NCBI GenBank assembly: GCA_044336205.1
Contig: CP172318.1
Span: 2,232,001-2,296,000 of the forward strand
DNA length: 64,000 bases
From: Ruoffia sp044336205
Lineage (GTDB): Bacteria > Bacillota > Bacilli > Lactobacillales > Aerococcaceae
Direction: 5' to 3'
This document shows, one piece after another, positions 37,089 through 46,234 of this stretch. The notes beneath the pieces are model-generated. The model did no database searches. It saw nothing but the letters and a program-made list of their open reading frames with translations, and was not told where the DNA came from. Position 1 is the stretch's first letter. Each line of letters starts with the position of its first letter. Both the position numbers and the translations under genes were made by a program.

Positions 37089-37811
37089 TTAATATCGACT
37101 TTGGTGGTAACGTGGTGCAAATTCTTGGAAACGGAAGCGATCAATACGATGATGCGAAATTGTATATTGGAAAAAAGTAGTATCTTGTAAAAATACTTGG
37201 CTATTCACTGTCATCGTATAATCTGTTGGTTGAATATTGAGGTATCGAACATCTAAGTCAGTTGCTTTCAAACCTATAAACTCTTTAGAAGCGAAGCCAA
37301 TCTCAAGGCCCAAGTCTTTCTCAAAGTGCTCATAGATAGAATGAACGGCAACCTCATTAGGAATCTCGGGAATAACTGTGCAGCGAACATAATCTTCATC
37401 AATAATGACTACCTCCCCATTAATCGAACGAGTTCGTATAAGGTGGATGAAACGCTCTTTAGCATTAATATTCAAGCTTTGTGAGATAAAGTTAGGGGTA
37501 GAGATAATTTTGTTCTGAATGACTTCAGTCGTGCTGTTTAATTTGTTTTTTTCATTCAATTCTTTATAGCTCACTAAGCCACTAATAGGTAGAGCAAAGC
37601 GGCGATAATCTAAGACAATTGACCCATGGCCTTGCTTCTTGAAGATATACCCACTATCTAATAACATCCGTTGAGAACGACGAATCGTTTCGCGTGACAC
37701 ACCGTATTCCTCAGCCAATTCATTCTCGCTTGGCAGTAGCGATCCAATTGGATAGTAATTCTCTTTAATTTTCTTCTTAATATCTAAGTATATACGTTGG
37801 AATTTATTCAT
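37089..37811 (-). CDS. treR: trehalose operon repressor, GntR/UTRA family
   Basis: The 240-residue protein has an N-terminal winged helix with LPSENELAEEYGVSRETIRRS and a UTRA effector domain starting PISGLVSYKEL. The run FLQDTTFFQYTISHHRIDRFRF is close to Bacillus TreR, which senses trehalose-6-phosphate. The likely operator is TTGTATAGACAAG in front of treP, 7.6 kb away. treR is not next to the operon here; four genes intervene. Confidence 0.85.
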   Translation of the reverse strand: MNKFQRIYLDIKKKIKENYYPIGSLLPSENELAEEYGVSRETIRRSQRMLLDSGYIFKKQGHGSIVLDYRRFALPISGLVSYKELNEKNKLNSTTEVIQNKIISTPNFISQSLNINAKERFIHLIRTRSINGEVVIIDEDYVRCTVIPEIPNEVAVHSIYEHFEKDLGLEIGFASKEFIGLKATDLDVRYLNIQPTDYTMTVNSQVFLQDTTFFQYTISHHRIDRFRFQEFAPRYHQSRY

Positions 37812-37958
37812 CTCAAAGTCACTCTCCTATATTCCTATCTATTCTACCATGTAATGAATCGTAAGGTAAATGGTATTAAGATTACAAACTAATGGTAATT
37901 GAGCTGAATCCAGTGGGGAGATTGAAGTATATTTTTACACAATAATGAAACAATGTCG

Positions 37959-37987
37959 TTGCATTATTCAAATGAATATTGTATAAT
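37959..37987 (+). promoter_or_regulatory. mnmE promoter
   Basis: TTGCAT (37959-37964) and TATAAT (37982-37987) are 17 bp apart. The transcript start would be near 37994, giving a leader of about 120 nt. Confidence 0.75.
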
Positions 37988-37993
37988 GCTTAG

Positions 37994-38090
37994 GAAATTG
38001 AATAGTAGTAGCAGTCAAAGTGCGTACGAACCCTAGATGAGCATGCCATTAGCCATGTCGGTAGGGGGAGTTTAGGCATTTTTTTTGTGA
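37994..38090 (+). promoter_or_regulatory. structured leader with a possible attenuator before mnmE
   Basis: A nested hairpin pairs CCCTA (38031) with TAGGG (38062) and GCATG (38041) with CATGT (38054). ATGCC (38043-38047) can instead pair with GGCAT (38075-38079), which leads into eight T residues. The two pairings cross, so they form either a pseudoknot or a switch between two states. The mnmE ribosome site lies 25 nt later. It does not match a riboswitch class I recognise. Confidence 0.45.
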
Positions 38091-38114
38091 GTAAAATTAG
38101 AAAGGAGTTATTCA

Positions 38115-39494
38115 ATGTATACGACAGATACAATTGCAGCAATCGCGACAGCTCTAGGTGAGAGTGCGATTGGTATAGTGAGGTTAAGTGGGGATGAATC
38201 CGTTGAGATTGCTAACCGAGTCTTTAAAGGACGTAACTTAGAAAAAGTGGATTCACACACTATTCATTACGGACATATTGTAGATCCTAAGACAGGCAAA
38301 GTGATTGATGAGGTCATGGTAACAGTGATGAAAGCACCAAGATCTTATACAACGGAAGATAGCGTTGAGATTAATTCCCATGGTGGAATTATGGCCATTC
38401 AGCGAGTGCTAGAAGTTGTATTAGATAATGGAGCCAGATTAGCCGAACCCGGGGAATTCTCTAAGCGTGCCTTCTTGAATGGGCGGATTGACTTATCTCA
38501 AGCGGAAGCAGTCATGGACTTGATTCAAGCCAAGACCGATAAGGCTATGGATGCATCCATGAATCAATTACAAGGAAGTCTATCGACTAAAATTCGTGAA
38601 TTGCGTCAAGAGATGTTGAATACACTGGCGCAAGTCGAAGTGACAATTGATTATCCGGAGTATGATGATGTTGAAGAGATGTCACTCCAACAGTTAAAAG
38701 AGACAGCCATTCATGTTAAAGATCAAGTTCAAGGTATCTTAAGACAAGCTCAACACGGTAAACTGTTCCGAGATGGGATCAATACAGCCATTGTAGGTCG
38801 ACCAAACGTTGGTAAATCAAGTTTATTAAACCGATTAACCGGACTGGAAAAAGCTATCGTCACAGATATTGAAGGGACAACCCGTGATATGATTGAAGAA
38901 TATGTCAACGTTCGTGGTGTGCCACTTCACTTAGTGGATACAGCGGGAATCCGTCAGACGGATGAAGTTGTTGAACAGATTGGTGTAGAACGTAGTCGTA
39001 AAGCTATGGATCAAGCTGACTTAGTTATCTTGATACTAAATCAAGCCCAAGACTTACAGCCTGTTGACATTGAGCTCCTTGAATTAACCAAAGATAGAAA
39101 CCGCATTGTTGTCTTGAACAAACAGGACTTGGAACGTCAATTAAAGGCAGAAGACTTAGCTGCTTATATTGATGGAGCTGAATTAATTTCAACTTCTATG
39201 TTGGAAGAGTCAGGTATTGACGAATTAGAAGCTCAGATTGAGAAACGCTTCTTCAGTGGTGAGATTAAGTCGACGGACGTCAATTATCTATTGAATACTC
39301 GACACACTACGCTCTTGCGACAAGCCATCACAGCTTTAGACGAAGTGATTGATTCAACAGAGATGATGTTACTTGTTGACTTAATTCAAATGGACTTCAC
39401 CCGTGCTTGGGATTTATTAGGAGAAGTGACGGGAGATTCAGTTCAAGACGAACTCCTAGATAAATTATTCAGCCAATTCTGTTTAGGAAAATAA
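38115..39494 (+). CDS. mnmE: tRNA U34 modification GTPase MnmE
   Basis: The 459-residue protein has an N-terminal tetrahydrofolate-binding domain, helical domain and inserted G domain with GRPNVGKSSLLN, DIEGTTRD and DTAGIRQ. It ends with the catalytic C-terminal FCLGK. With MnmG it makes 5-carboxymethylaminomethyl-uridine at wobble U34. AAAGGAG precedes the start. Confidence 0.97.
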   Translation: MYTTDTIAAIATALGESAIGIVRLSGDESVEIANRVFKGRNLEKVDSHTIHYGHIVDPKTGKVIDEVMVTVMKAPRSYTTEDSVEINSHGGIMAIQRVLEVVLDNGARLAEPGEFSKRAFLNGRIDLSQAEAVMDLIQAKTDKAMDASMNQLQGSLSTKIRELRQEMLNTLAQVEVTIDYPEYDDVEEMSLQQLKETAIHVKDQVQGILRQAQHGKLFRDGINTAIVGRPNVGKSSLLNRLTGLEKAIVTDIEGTTRDMIEEYVNVRGVPLHLVDTAGIRQTDEVVEQIGVERSRKAMDQADLVILILNQAQDLQPVDIELLELTKDRNRIVVLNKQDLERQLKAEDLAAYIDGAELISTSMLEESGIDELEAQIEKRFFSGEIKSTDVNYLLNTRHTTLLRQAITALDEVIDSTEMMLLVDLIQMDFTRAWDLLGEVTGDSVQDELLDKLFSQFCLGK

Positions 39495-39519
39495 TCAAGC
39501 AAAGAAAGGATTCTAACCT

Positions 39520-40014
39520 ATGACAAAACTATCAACCATTTGTTATATCGATAATGGCTCACAAATTCTCTTACTTCATCGGAATAAGAAACCCAATGAT
39601 ATACATGAAGGTAAGTGGATAAGTGTCGGTGGTAAGTTTGAAGCAGGTGAGACTCCTGAAGAATGTGCTATCCGTGAGATTAAAGAAGAGACAGGGCTGA
39701 CAGCTACCAAACTGGATCTTAGAGGGTTTATTACTTTCCCAGATTTTAAGCATGATGGGGAAGACTGGTATAGCTTTGTCTATGTGGTAACAGATTTTGA
39801 AGGTGAATTACTTGAAGAATGTGATGAAGGAACCTTGGAATGGGTGGATTATGACCAAGTTATGTCTAAGCCTACATGGGAAGGTGACTACATCTACTTA
39901 CAATGGTTAATTGATAAGACACCATATTTCTCAGCGAAATTCATTTATGATATCCATGGTGACTTAGTTGAACATATGGTTGAATTCAAAGAAAACGAAG
40001 CAAATAGTAAATGA
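39520..40014 (+). CDS. NUDIX hydrolase, MutT-like
   Basis: The 164-residue protein contains the complete Nudix box GGKFEAGETPEECAIREIKE followed by ETGL. The style resembles 8-oxo-dGTP diphosphatases. It sits between mnmE and mnmG, which are usually adjacent, with short gaps on both sides, so it is probably co-transcribed. Substrate not determined. Confidence 0.88.
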   Translation: MTKLSTICYIDNGSQILLLHRNKKPNDIHEGKWISVGGKFEAGETPEECAIREIKEETGLTATKLDLRGFITFPDFKHDGEDWYSFVYVVTDFEGELLEECDEGTLEWVDYDQVMSKPTWEGDYIYLQWLIDKTPYFSAKFIYDIHGDLVEHMVEFKENEANSK

Positions 40015-40039
40015 AAAGAAATAACGAAAGGAGCTCAAA

Positions 40040-41947
40040 ATGCAATTATATGATGCAGGAACTTATGATGTGATCGTCGTTGGAGCAGGTCATGCTGGAG
40101 CAGAAGCAGCACTAGCAGCAGCTCGAATGGGAACAAAAACACTACTATTAACCTTAAACTTAGAAATGATTGCCTTTATGCCGTGTAACCCATCGATAGG
40201 AGGACCCGCAAAAGGGGTCGTAGTCCGTGAGATTGATGCTTTAGGTGGTGAGATGGGACGTAATATTGATAAGACTTATATTCAGATGAGATTATTAAAC
40301 ACAAGTAAAGGTCCGGCAGTTCAAGCTTTACGTGCACAAGCAGATAAAGAAACTTATGCCAAATCAATGCGTGTCGTCTTAGAAGATACAGAGAACTTAA
40401 CCCTTCAACAAGGTATGGTTGAAGAATTGGTTGTTGAAGATGGTGGTGTCAAAGGTGTTATTACGAATACAGGTGCCCGTTACTTAGCGGATGCGGTAGT
40501 ATTAACAGCTGGAACGTCTTCACGTGGAAAGATTATTATTGGAGACTTGAGTTATTCTTCAGGTCCGAACAATACACTTCCTTCTATTAAATTATCTGAG
40601 AACTTGATAGACTTAGGTGTTGAATTGACACGCTTTAAGACAGGAACACCTCCACGTGTTCATGCTGATTCAGTAAATTTTGAAGAGACATCTGAGCAAC
40701 CAGGAGATGAGGAACCTAACCACTTCTCATATCTAACACCGGATGAGGATTTCAAATCTGATAGTATCTCTTGCTGGTTAACACATACTAACCAAGCAAC
40801 TCATGAGATTATCCAACAAAACCTTCATCGTGCACCGATGTTCAGTGGAATGGTTGAAGGAGTAGGTGCAAGATATTGTCCTTCCATTGAAGACAAGATT
40901 GTGCGCTTCAGTGATAAACCACGCCACCAAATCTTCATTGAGCCAGAAGGAGCTAATACTAAAGAGATGTACGTTCAAGGATTATCGACTTCACTACCAC
41001 AAGAAGTACAATTAGAGATGATTCGCACAGTTAAAGGGATGGAGAACGCCCGTTTGATGCGTCCAGGTTACGCTATTGAGTATGATGTAGTCGTTCCACA
41101 CCAACTAGACCTAACGCTTCAAGTGAAATCATTGCCAGGTCTATTTACAGCAGGTCAAATGAATGGAACGAGTGGGTATGAAGAAGCAGCAGGTCAAGGA
41201 ATTATGGCTGGAATTAACGCTGCCTTAAAAGTTCAAGGTAAAGAGCCATTCATCTTGAAACGTAGCGAAGCTTATATCGGTGTCATGATTGATGACTTAG
41301 TTACTAAAGGGACTACAGAACCTTATCGTTTACTGACTTCACGTGCAGAATACCGTCTCTTATTACGTCACGACAATGCGGACTTACGCCTAACTGAATT
41401 AGGTCATGAGATTGGCCTTGTTGACGAAGAACGTTACCAAGCTTTCCAAACGAAAAAAGAACAAATCGAACAAGAATTAGAACGCTTGAAGAAAATTCGC
41501 TTAACACCAAATACTGAAGGCTTGACTGAATTATTCGAACGCGTTCAATCAACACCATTGAAAGACGGTATCTTAGCCTTCGACTTAATGAAACGTCCAG
41601 AGATTCATTATTCTGACTTAATTCAATTGATTCCTCGATCTGAAGGGTCATTAAGCCGTCAAGTCGGCGAACAAGTTGAAGTTCAAATTAAATACGAAGG
41701 TTACATTAATAAAGCTAACCGTAAAGTTGAAAAGATGATTGGTATGGAAGAAAAACAAATTCCAGAAGACATTGATTGGGATGCGATTGCGAACTTGGCT
41801 AACGAAGCTCGTGACCGTCTGAAGTTAATTAACCCAAGCACACTTGGTCAAGCAAGCCGTGTGAGTGGGGTGAATCCAGCCGACATTGCCATTCTGTCTG
41901 TCTATATCCAACAAGGAAATATTAAACGTGTTGGTGAATCAGCTTAA
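40040..41947 (+). CDS. mnmG: tRNA U34 modification enzyme MnmG (GidA)
   Basis: The 635-residue FAD protein has the dinucleotide fold VVGAGHAGAEAALAAARMG, NPSIGGPAKGVVVREID, GTSSRGKIIIGD, the cysteine in GARYCPSIEDKI and a C-terminal helical domain that binds MnmE. It catalyses the same wobble modification as MnmE. The usual next genes (rsmG, noc, parA) are absent. Confidence 0.97.
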   Translation: MQLYDAGTYDVIVVGAGHAGAEAALAAARMGTKTLLLTLNLEMIAFMPCNPSIGGPAKGVVVREIDALGGEMGRNIDKTYIQMRLLNTSKGPAVQALRAQADKETYAKSMRVVLEDTENLTLQQGMVEELVVEDGGVKGVITNTGARYLADAVVLTAGTSSRGKIIIGDLSYSSGPNNTLPSIKLSENLIDLGVELTRFKTGTPPRVHADSVNFEETSEQPGDEEPNHFSYLTPDEDFKSDSISCWLTHTNQATHEIIQQNLHRAPMFSGMVEGVGARYCPSIEDKIVRFSDKPRHQIFIEPEGANTKEMYVQGLSTSLPQEVQLEMIRTVKGMENARLMRPGYAIEYDVVVPHQLDLTLQVKSLPGLFTAGQMNGTSGYEEAAGQGIMAGINAALKVQGKEPFILKRSEAYIGVMIDDLVTKGTTEPYRLLTSRAEYRLLLRHDNADLRLTELGHEIGLVDEERYQAFQTKKEQIEQELERLKKIRLTPNTEGLTELFERVQSTPLKDGILAFDLMKRPEIHYSDLIQLIPRSEGSLSRQVGEQVEVQIKYEGYINKANRKVEKMIGMEEKQIPEDIDWDAIANLANEARDRLKLINPSTLGQASRVSGVNPADIAILSVYIQQGNIKRVGESA

Positions 41948-41962
41948 TTTAATTATAATGTT

Positions 41963-42008
41963 AACCACAATGAAGTCCGAAGCCTAGTCTTCGGACTTTG
42001 TTGTGGTT
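41963..42008 (+). terminator. terminator-like stem after mnmG
   Basis: AACCACAA...AGTCCGAAG pairs with CTTCGGACT...TTGTGGTT, a long stem with a small internal mismatch. The following T run is weak. Confidence 0.7.
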
Positions 42009-42097
42009 ATTTAGTTTGGTTAGAGATATCAGGTGTGATACTAAATCCAATTCAAACTTACGAAAAATTGATTCAATAAGCGCTTCGAAAACAAAAA

Positions 42098-42230
42098 CTT
42101 TATATTATAGCGAACTCATCTTACACTTCACTTTGGTGAAGCTTGTGACTCTGCTAGCTACTCAGACCTTACGACTATAAGGTCTACAGGCTGATGTGCG
42201 CTACTCCGTTCTCGGCGTTATAATAAAAAG
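42098..42230. repeat. structured ~130-bp noncoding element
   Basis: The gap between mnmG and lepB (41948-42438) holds no gene. This part is bounded by imperfect inverted ends, CTTTATATTATAGCG and CGTTATAATAAAAAG (13 of 15 match). It contains two perfect hairpins, CTTCAC-TTTG-GTGAAG (42126-42141) and AGACCTTA-6 nt-TAAGGTCT (42164-42185). It could be a MITE-like element or an RNA. No second copy was recognised in this window. Confidence 0.4.
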
Positions 42231-42376
42231 ATTTATTTTTCTTCGCTTTGGTTGGTTAATCTAGTACAAATCCCTAACAAAATCCCCTTAAATTGTTCAT
42301 CTCATGTAATGATATATCTAGTTGTGATGGACTTTAACATTTTCAAATGAAAATTCTTTTAAATTTGATCGCTATG

Positions 42377-42406
42377 TTGATTTAATGAAGGCTTGAGCGT
42401 TATAAT
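42377..42406 (+). promoter_or_regulatory. lepB promoter
   Basis: TTGATT (42377-42382) and TATAAT (42401-42406) are 18 bp apart, 33 nt upstream of the lepB ATG. Confidence 0.6.
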
Positions 42407-42438
42407 AAGTAATATATTGTAAGTGATAGGAGATAAAA

Positions 42439-42957
42439 ATGGATTGGATTAAAAACTTTTTAAAAGAAAATGGCTTATTTATTTTAATAATTATTGGTAT
42501 TTTCCTACTGAGAATTTACGTCTTTACGCCTTTTGCAGTAGATGGTATCTCAATGGACTATACTCTACAACAAGATGATTTATTAATTGGGGTAAAGTAT
42601 TTCAATATTGATCGGAATGATATCGTAATCCTAGATTCCCCAACGGTTGAAGGTGACCAATATATTAAGCGTGTGATTGGCCTACCTGGGGACACTATCT
42701 CAATGCAAGATGATGTCTTATATATTAACGGCGAAGTGATTGATGAATCAGAATACTTGTCAGAAAAGACTATTGCGAACAATACAGGGATGGATGACTT
42801 AGCAGAGTTCGTCGTTCCAGAAGGCGAATACTTCGTTATGGGTGATAACCGTAACCATTCATTCGACGGAACTGAATTCGGTCCGATTCCAGAAGATTCA
42901 ATTAATGCAGAAATTTTATTCCGCTACTGGCCATTGAACCGCATTGGTGGATTGTAA
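42439..42957 (+). CDS. lepB: signal peptidase I
   Basis: The 172-residue protein has one N-terminal membrane segment (12-30) and the S26 catalytic dyad: Ser38 in VDGISMDYTL and Lys77 in YIKRVIGLPGD. The late box GDNRNHSFDGTEFGPI is typical. It cleaves signal peptides outside the membrane. The gene is monocistronic, with its own promoter and terminator. Confidence 0.93.
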   Translation: MDWIKNFLKENGLFILIIIGIFLLRIYVFTPFAVDGISMDYTLQQDDLLIGVKYFNIDRNDIVILDSPTVEGDQYIKRVIGLPGDTISMQDDVLYINGEVIDESEYLSEKTIANNTGMDDLAEFVVPEGEYFVMGDNRNHSFDGTEFGPIPEDSINAEILFRYWPLNRIGGL

Positions 42958-42982
42958 AAGAAAATTATAACCTAAGTCAAAA

Positions 42983-43036
42983 AACAGCCTCTCGGTTTCA
43001 GTCAATGGACTGACATTGGGAGGCTACTGTTTTTTT
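42983..43036 (+). terminator. terminator of lepB
   Basis: ACAGCCTC...GAGGCTACTGT encloses an inner TCAGTC/GACTGA stem and is followed by seven T residues. Confidence 0.8.
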
Positions 43037-43040
43037 ATAG

Positions 43041-43390
43041 TTATATAATTTCTACGGCTGGAACAGCCTCTTGTGTAATTCCTTCAACTGGATCAGCAAG
43101 GTCATCGTTGAAGCCTTTTAATTTCACGAAAGCCACTGCCATTGATAACATTTGAAGTGGGCGGTTCCCTTAATAATTACCCAGTAATCTTTCATAGTTG
43201 TCTCCCTTGTATTCTCACCAATACCAAAGTGTTTTTGACTATCTTTCTCAGAGATTCCGATAATCGCTATAGTGCCTAGAATAGCAGATATAATCATAAT
43301 TTTTGTAATGAATATACGGAAAAATTCTAAAGTGAATCTACCGAACATTGGAGCTAGGAAGTTCGCTACATCGAGCGAACCTTTCCTCAT
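43041..43390 (-). pseudogene. decayed small membrane protein gene
   Basis: The reverse strand encodes one hydrophobic helix (FFRIFITKIMIISAILGTIAI) in an 88-codon frame ending at 43124. A second frame continues naturally (MLSMAVAFVKLKGFNDDLADP) to a stop at 43041. One base change near 43160 would join them. I recognise no family. No ribosome site is convincing. It may be the remnant of a larger protein. Confidence 0.45.
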
Positions 43391-43460
43391 ATAAATTTTA
43401 TGGAAATTGCTTTAAGTGAGTAGTAGCTTTCAAAGTTCCGCCTAGAGCCCAATTAAGCTA

Positions 43461-44411
43461 TTAGATCGAATATAAATCAGGTGAGTGCTCACTTTCCAAG
43501 TTTTCGACACGTTCTCTTAGCGATTCTTCAGCGTACTTCAAGTATTTCTTAGCGTGGCTACTTAATTCTTGATTCTTTGGGGAAATCCAACAGATGTAAT
43601 GACTTTCCGAGCTTTCTAAGGGGATCGAGGCCACGTGAGCATCGGTGATGCGGTTAGTCATAATGCCAGATCCTGTTAGGTAAGCATTGGAGCCTGTAAT
43701 AATATTAATAGCACTCATTCGGTCACTAACGACAACCTTTTGGTTATTCGCCTGCACTTCTAAGGGATGCTCAGTGAGGAATTCATTAGGTTGATTATTT
43801 TGTTCGAAGGTGATGGCTGGGTAATCTAAGAGATCTTTATGCTTAACAATTTTGTATTCAGTTAAAGGATGCCCTTGGCGTACGAAGACGTGAGGTTGGA
43901 ATCCCCACATGACGTGGTATTGTAAGTTTTCTTGTTCGAATAATCGTGTTAACATGCGACGATTGAATTCGCTCAAGTAGACGAAGCCAATCTCACTAAT
44001 ATTTTGTGAGACGTTCTTAATGACGGTGTAAGTATCGACCTCATAGAAACGATAAACAAAGCGATCATTTTCAGTAGCATTAATATATTTACTGAAGGCT
44101 TCTGACGCAAAGTCGTAGTGTTGACTTGAGACGGAAAACCATTGTCTCTCTGAATCATTATTAATAAAGATATCCCGCATAACATCGAGTTGGTTCAAGA
44201 CTTGGCGGGCTTGCGAGATGAATTCAGAACCTTCATGGGTAGCAGTCATCCCACTACTTGAACGGGTGAAAAGCTGTTGGCCAATTTCAGATTCTAATTC
44301 TTTCAATGAGACGGAAATCGTTGAAGGGGAGACAAAAAGTAGCTCAGCTGCACGGTTAATCGATCCTGTTTTTTCAATATAATCTAAGTATTTAAGTTGT
44401 TGTATATTCAA
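43461..44411 (-). CDS. LysR-family transcriptional regulator
   Basis: About 316 residues. The N-terminal winged helix (NIQQLKYLDYIEKTGSINRAAELLFVSPSTISVSLKELE) is canonical, followed by a periplasmic-binding-like effector domain. TTG at 44411 with AAAGGA 8 nt before it is the likely start. The upstream TTG at 44438 has no ribosome site. It faces away from the AlkD-like gene, which it may regulate divergently. Effector unknown. Confidence 0.85.
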   Translation of the reverse strand: MNIQQLKYLDYIEKTGSINRAAELLFVSPSTISVSLKELESEIGQQLFTRSSSGMTATHEGSEFISQARQVLNQLDVMRDIFINNDSERQWFSVSSQHYDFASEAFSKYINATENDRFVYRFYEVDTYTVIKNVSQNISEIGFVYLSEFNRRMLTRLFEQENLQYHVMWGFQPHVFVRQGHPLTEYKIVKHKDLLDYPAITFEQNNQPNEFLTEHPLEVQANNQKVVVSDRMSAINIITGSNAYLTGSGIMTNRITDAHVASIPLESSESHYICWISPKNQELSSHAKKYLKYAEESLRERVENLESEHSPDLYSI

Positions 44412-44629
44412 TCTAATATTCCTTTCTAGTGGGAACAAACAAGGTATTTTATATTACTCTATCATATAGAATTTTACCTCTAATGTTAATCGTTTCATTC
44501 ACAAAGCACATTACCAAAGTTAGTAACTATTATTTTTGAAAAAAATGAAAGAGTAAGGTAGAATCATTATAATAAGAATTGATATCGATTTCACAAAGAA
44601 CGATATATAAAAGGGGAGGTAGCGGGTGA

Positions 44630-45304
44630 ATGGAATATAGAGAACTATTCGAAGAATTGAGAGCTAACCGAACCGAGAATGCTCGAGCAATGTTTGCTTA
44701 CTTAAGAAACCAATTCCCTTTCCTAGGATTAAAAAGTGGAAAAAGACGCGAAATAACCCGACCTTACCTGAAGCAAGCGAAGCAAGAAGCTCGACAAACA
44801 TACAAAGAAAACCCTAACTCAGACATCATTGATTGGGATTTCGTCCATAGTTGTTGGCAACAAGAAGAGCGAGAATTCCAATATATCGCAGCGGATTACT
44901 TAAAGGACGTACGGCCTTACTTAAAGAAAGAGGACTTGCATCAACTGCAAACAGTAATTACTAACAAGTCTTGGTGGGATTCCGTGGATGCCTTAGTGAA
45001 AATGGTAGGTTATTTGGCTCAGAAGTATCCTGAATTAAAAGACCAACTCGTTGCTTGGAGTGTCTCAGACGATATCTGGTTAAGACGAACGTCAATTATT
45101 AGTCAACTCAGTATGAAAGATGAGACAGATACAGCTTTATTAGAAGAGGCCATAGCTAATAATCTTGGAAGTAGCGAATTCTTCATTAACAAGGCGATAG
45201 GGTGTGCCTTGCGTGATTATGCCCGTTCCAACGAAGACTGGGTGGTAGAATTTTTAACAAAATACAAAGAAAAACTTAAACTTATCTATGGAGGTCTAAT
45301 ATGA
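44630..45304 (+). CDS. DNA alkylation repair protein, AlkD-like
   Basis: The 224-residue HEAT-repeat protein matches the AlkD family: N-terminal MFAYLRNQFPFLGLKSGKRR, central FQYIAADYL, SWWDSVDAL and LRRTSIISQL, then NKAIGCALRDYAR. AlkD excises alkylated bases without base flipping. The catalytic-type Trp and Asp (SWWDSVD) are present. It overlaps the next gene by 4 nt (ATG inside its stop region). Confidence 0.88.
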   Translation: MEYRELFEELRANRTENARAMFAYLRNQFPFLGLKSGKRREITRPYLKQAKQEARQTYKENPNSDIIDWDFVHSCWQQEEREFQYIAADYLKDVRPYLKKEDLHQLQTVITNKSWWDSVDALVKMVGYLAQKYPELKDQLVAWSVSDDIWLRRTSIISQLSMKDETDTALLEEAIANNLGSSEFFINKAIGCALRDYARSNEDWVVEFLTKYKEKLKLIYGGLI

Positions 45305-46113
45305 ATCTAGTCATTCCAAAAGAAATAAGAAAATACATTGATAATCAAAATTTCCAAATTAATATGCTGGCCAATTCATCAGCCAGAAAGATGATTTTAG
45401 AAGATTATGTCTTGAAGATAGTGCCTGTCTCGGATGAGGTAAAGAATGAGATTGAGATGTTAGCTTGGTGGAAGTCCAAGCACCTTCCAGTTCCAGAAGT
45501 GATTAAGTATATAGAAGTAGATGGATTAAGTTATCTCTTAATGGAGAAGATCAAAGGGGGTCCTTCCTATGAGATTATCGTCCGTCAATCGACGGAAAAA
45601 TTAATTGATATTCTGGCGAATAGTCTTAAAAGGTTGTGGGAAGTGGATATTACAGAGTGTCCAAGCTCTCAAAAAATCGACGACAAGCTGAAAAAAGCCC
45701 AAAACCGCCTTAATAATAATTTATTGAATGGGGAAGCACTACAAGGATGGACATTTGATAAAGAAGAGTTTGAATCGCCGGAGGCTTTATTAGAGTGGTT
45801 GGATACCTACCGACCGGAAGAGAATGAACTTGTCTTATCTCATGGGGATTATTCATTGCCTAACTTAGTGACCAATGGCCGTCACTTAGCTGCTTATATC
45901 GATCTTGAACATAGTGGTGTTAGTGACAAATACCAAGATATTACCATGGTCTACCAAAGTCTGATGGATAATCTGCAAGGGAAATTCGGCCTCTTAGGCA
46001 ACTTTACCAAAGCAGACATCGATGCCTATATCCAACTGTTCTTTGACAAAATTGACTTAAGCCCTGATTGGGATAAGATTAAATATTATAACTTATTGAA
46101 TACATTTGTATAA
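45301..46113 (+). CDS. aminoglycoside phosphotransferase (APH(3')-like) family protein
   Basis: The 270-residue protein has the kinase core: Lys39 for ATP binding (YVLKIV), Brenner motif HGDYSLPN with Asp183 and Asn188, and IDLEHSGVSDKYQDI with Asp201. The pattern is closest to APH(3'). It is translationally coupled to the AlkD-like gene, an uncommon context. There are no mobile-element marks, so it looks like a resident chromosomal gene. Resistance activity cannot be predicted from the sequence. Confidence 0.82.
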   Translation: MNLVIPKEIRKYIDNQNFQINMLANSSARKMILEDYVLKIVPVSDEVKNEIEMLAWWKSKHLPVPEVIKYIEVDGLSYLLMEKIKGGPSYEIIVRQSTEKLIDILANSLKRLWEVDITECPSSQKIDDKLKKAQNRLNNNLLNGEALQGWTFDKEEFESPEALLEWLDTYRPEENELVLSHGDYSLPNLVTNGRHLAAYIDLEHSGVSDKYQDITMVYQSLMDNLQGKFGLLGNFTKADIDAYIQLFFDKIDLSPDWDKIKYYNLLNTFV

Positions 46114-46127
46114 ATTTAAATAGTAAG

Positions 46128-46162
46128 AAGCAGGCTGGTGTGAAAAAACCGCCTGCTTTTTT
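46128..46162 (+). terminator. terminator after the AlkD-APH pair
   Basis: AAGCAGGC and GCCTGCTT form an 8-bp stem followed by a T run. Confidence 0.8.
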
Positions 46163-46234
46163 GTGTTGGTTAAAGTGAAAGGAATCATGCCAAAATTCAA
46201 CCATGTATAGGAGAAAATACTGACGTAAAATATA

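Noticed and set aside
37994..38090. preQ1 or another known riboswitch before mnmE
   Set aside because: The conserved cores of the classes I know do not appear; it is reported only as an unassigned leader.
45301..46113. Acquired aminoglycoside-resistance gene
   Set aside because: It is coupled to an AlkD-like gene, has host-like composition and lacks mobile-element flanks.
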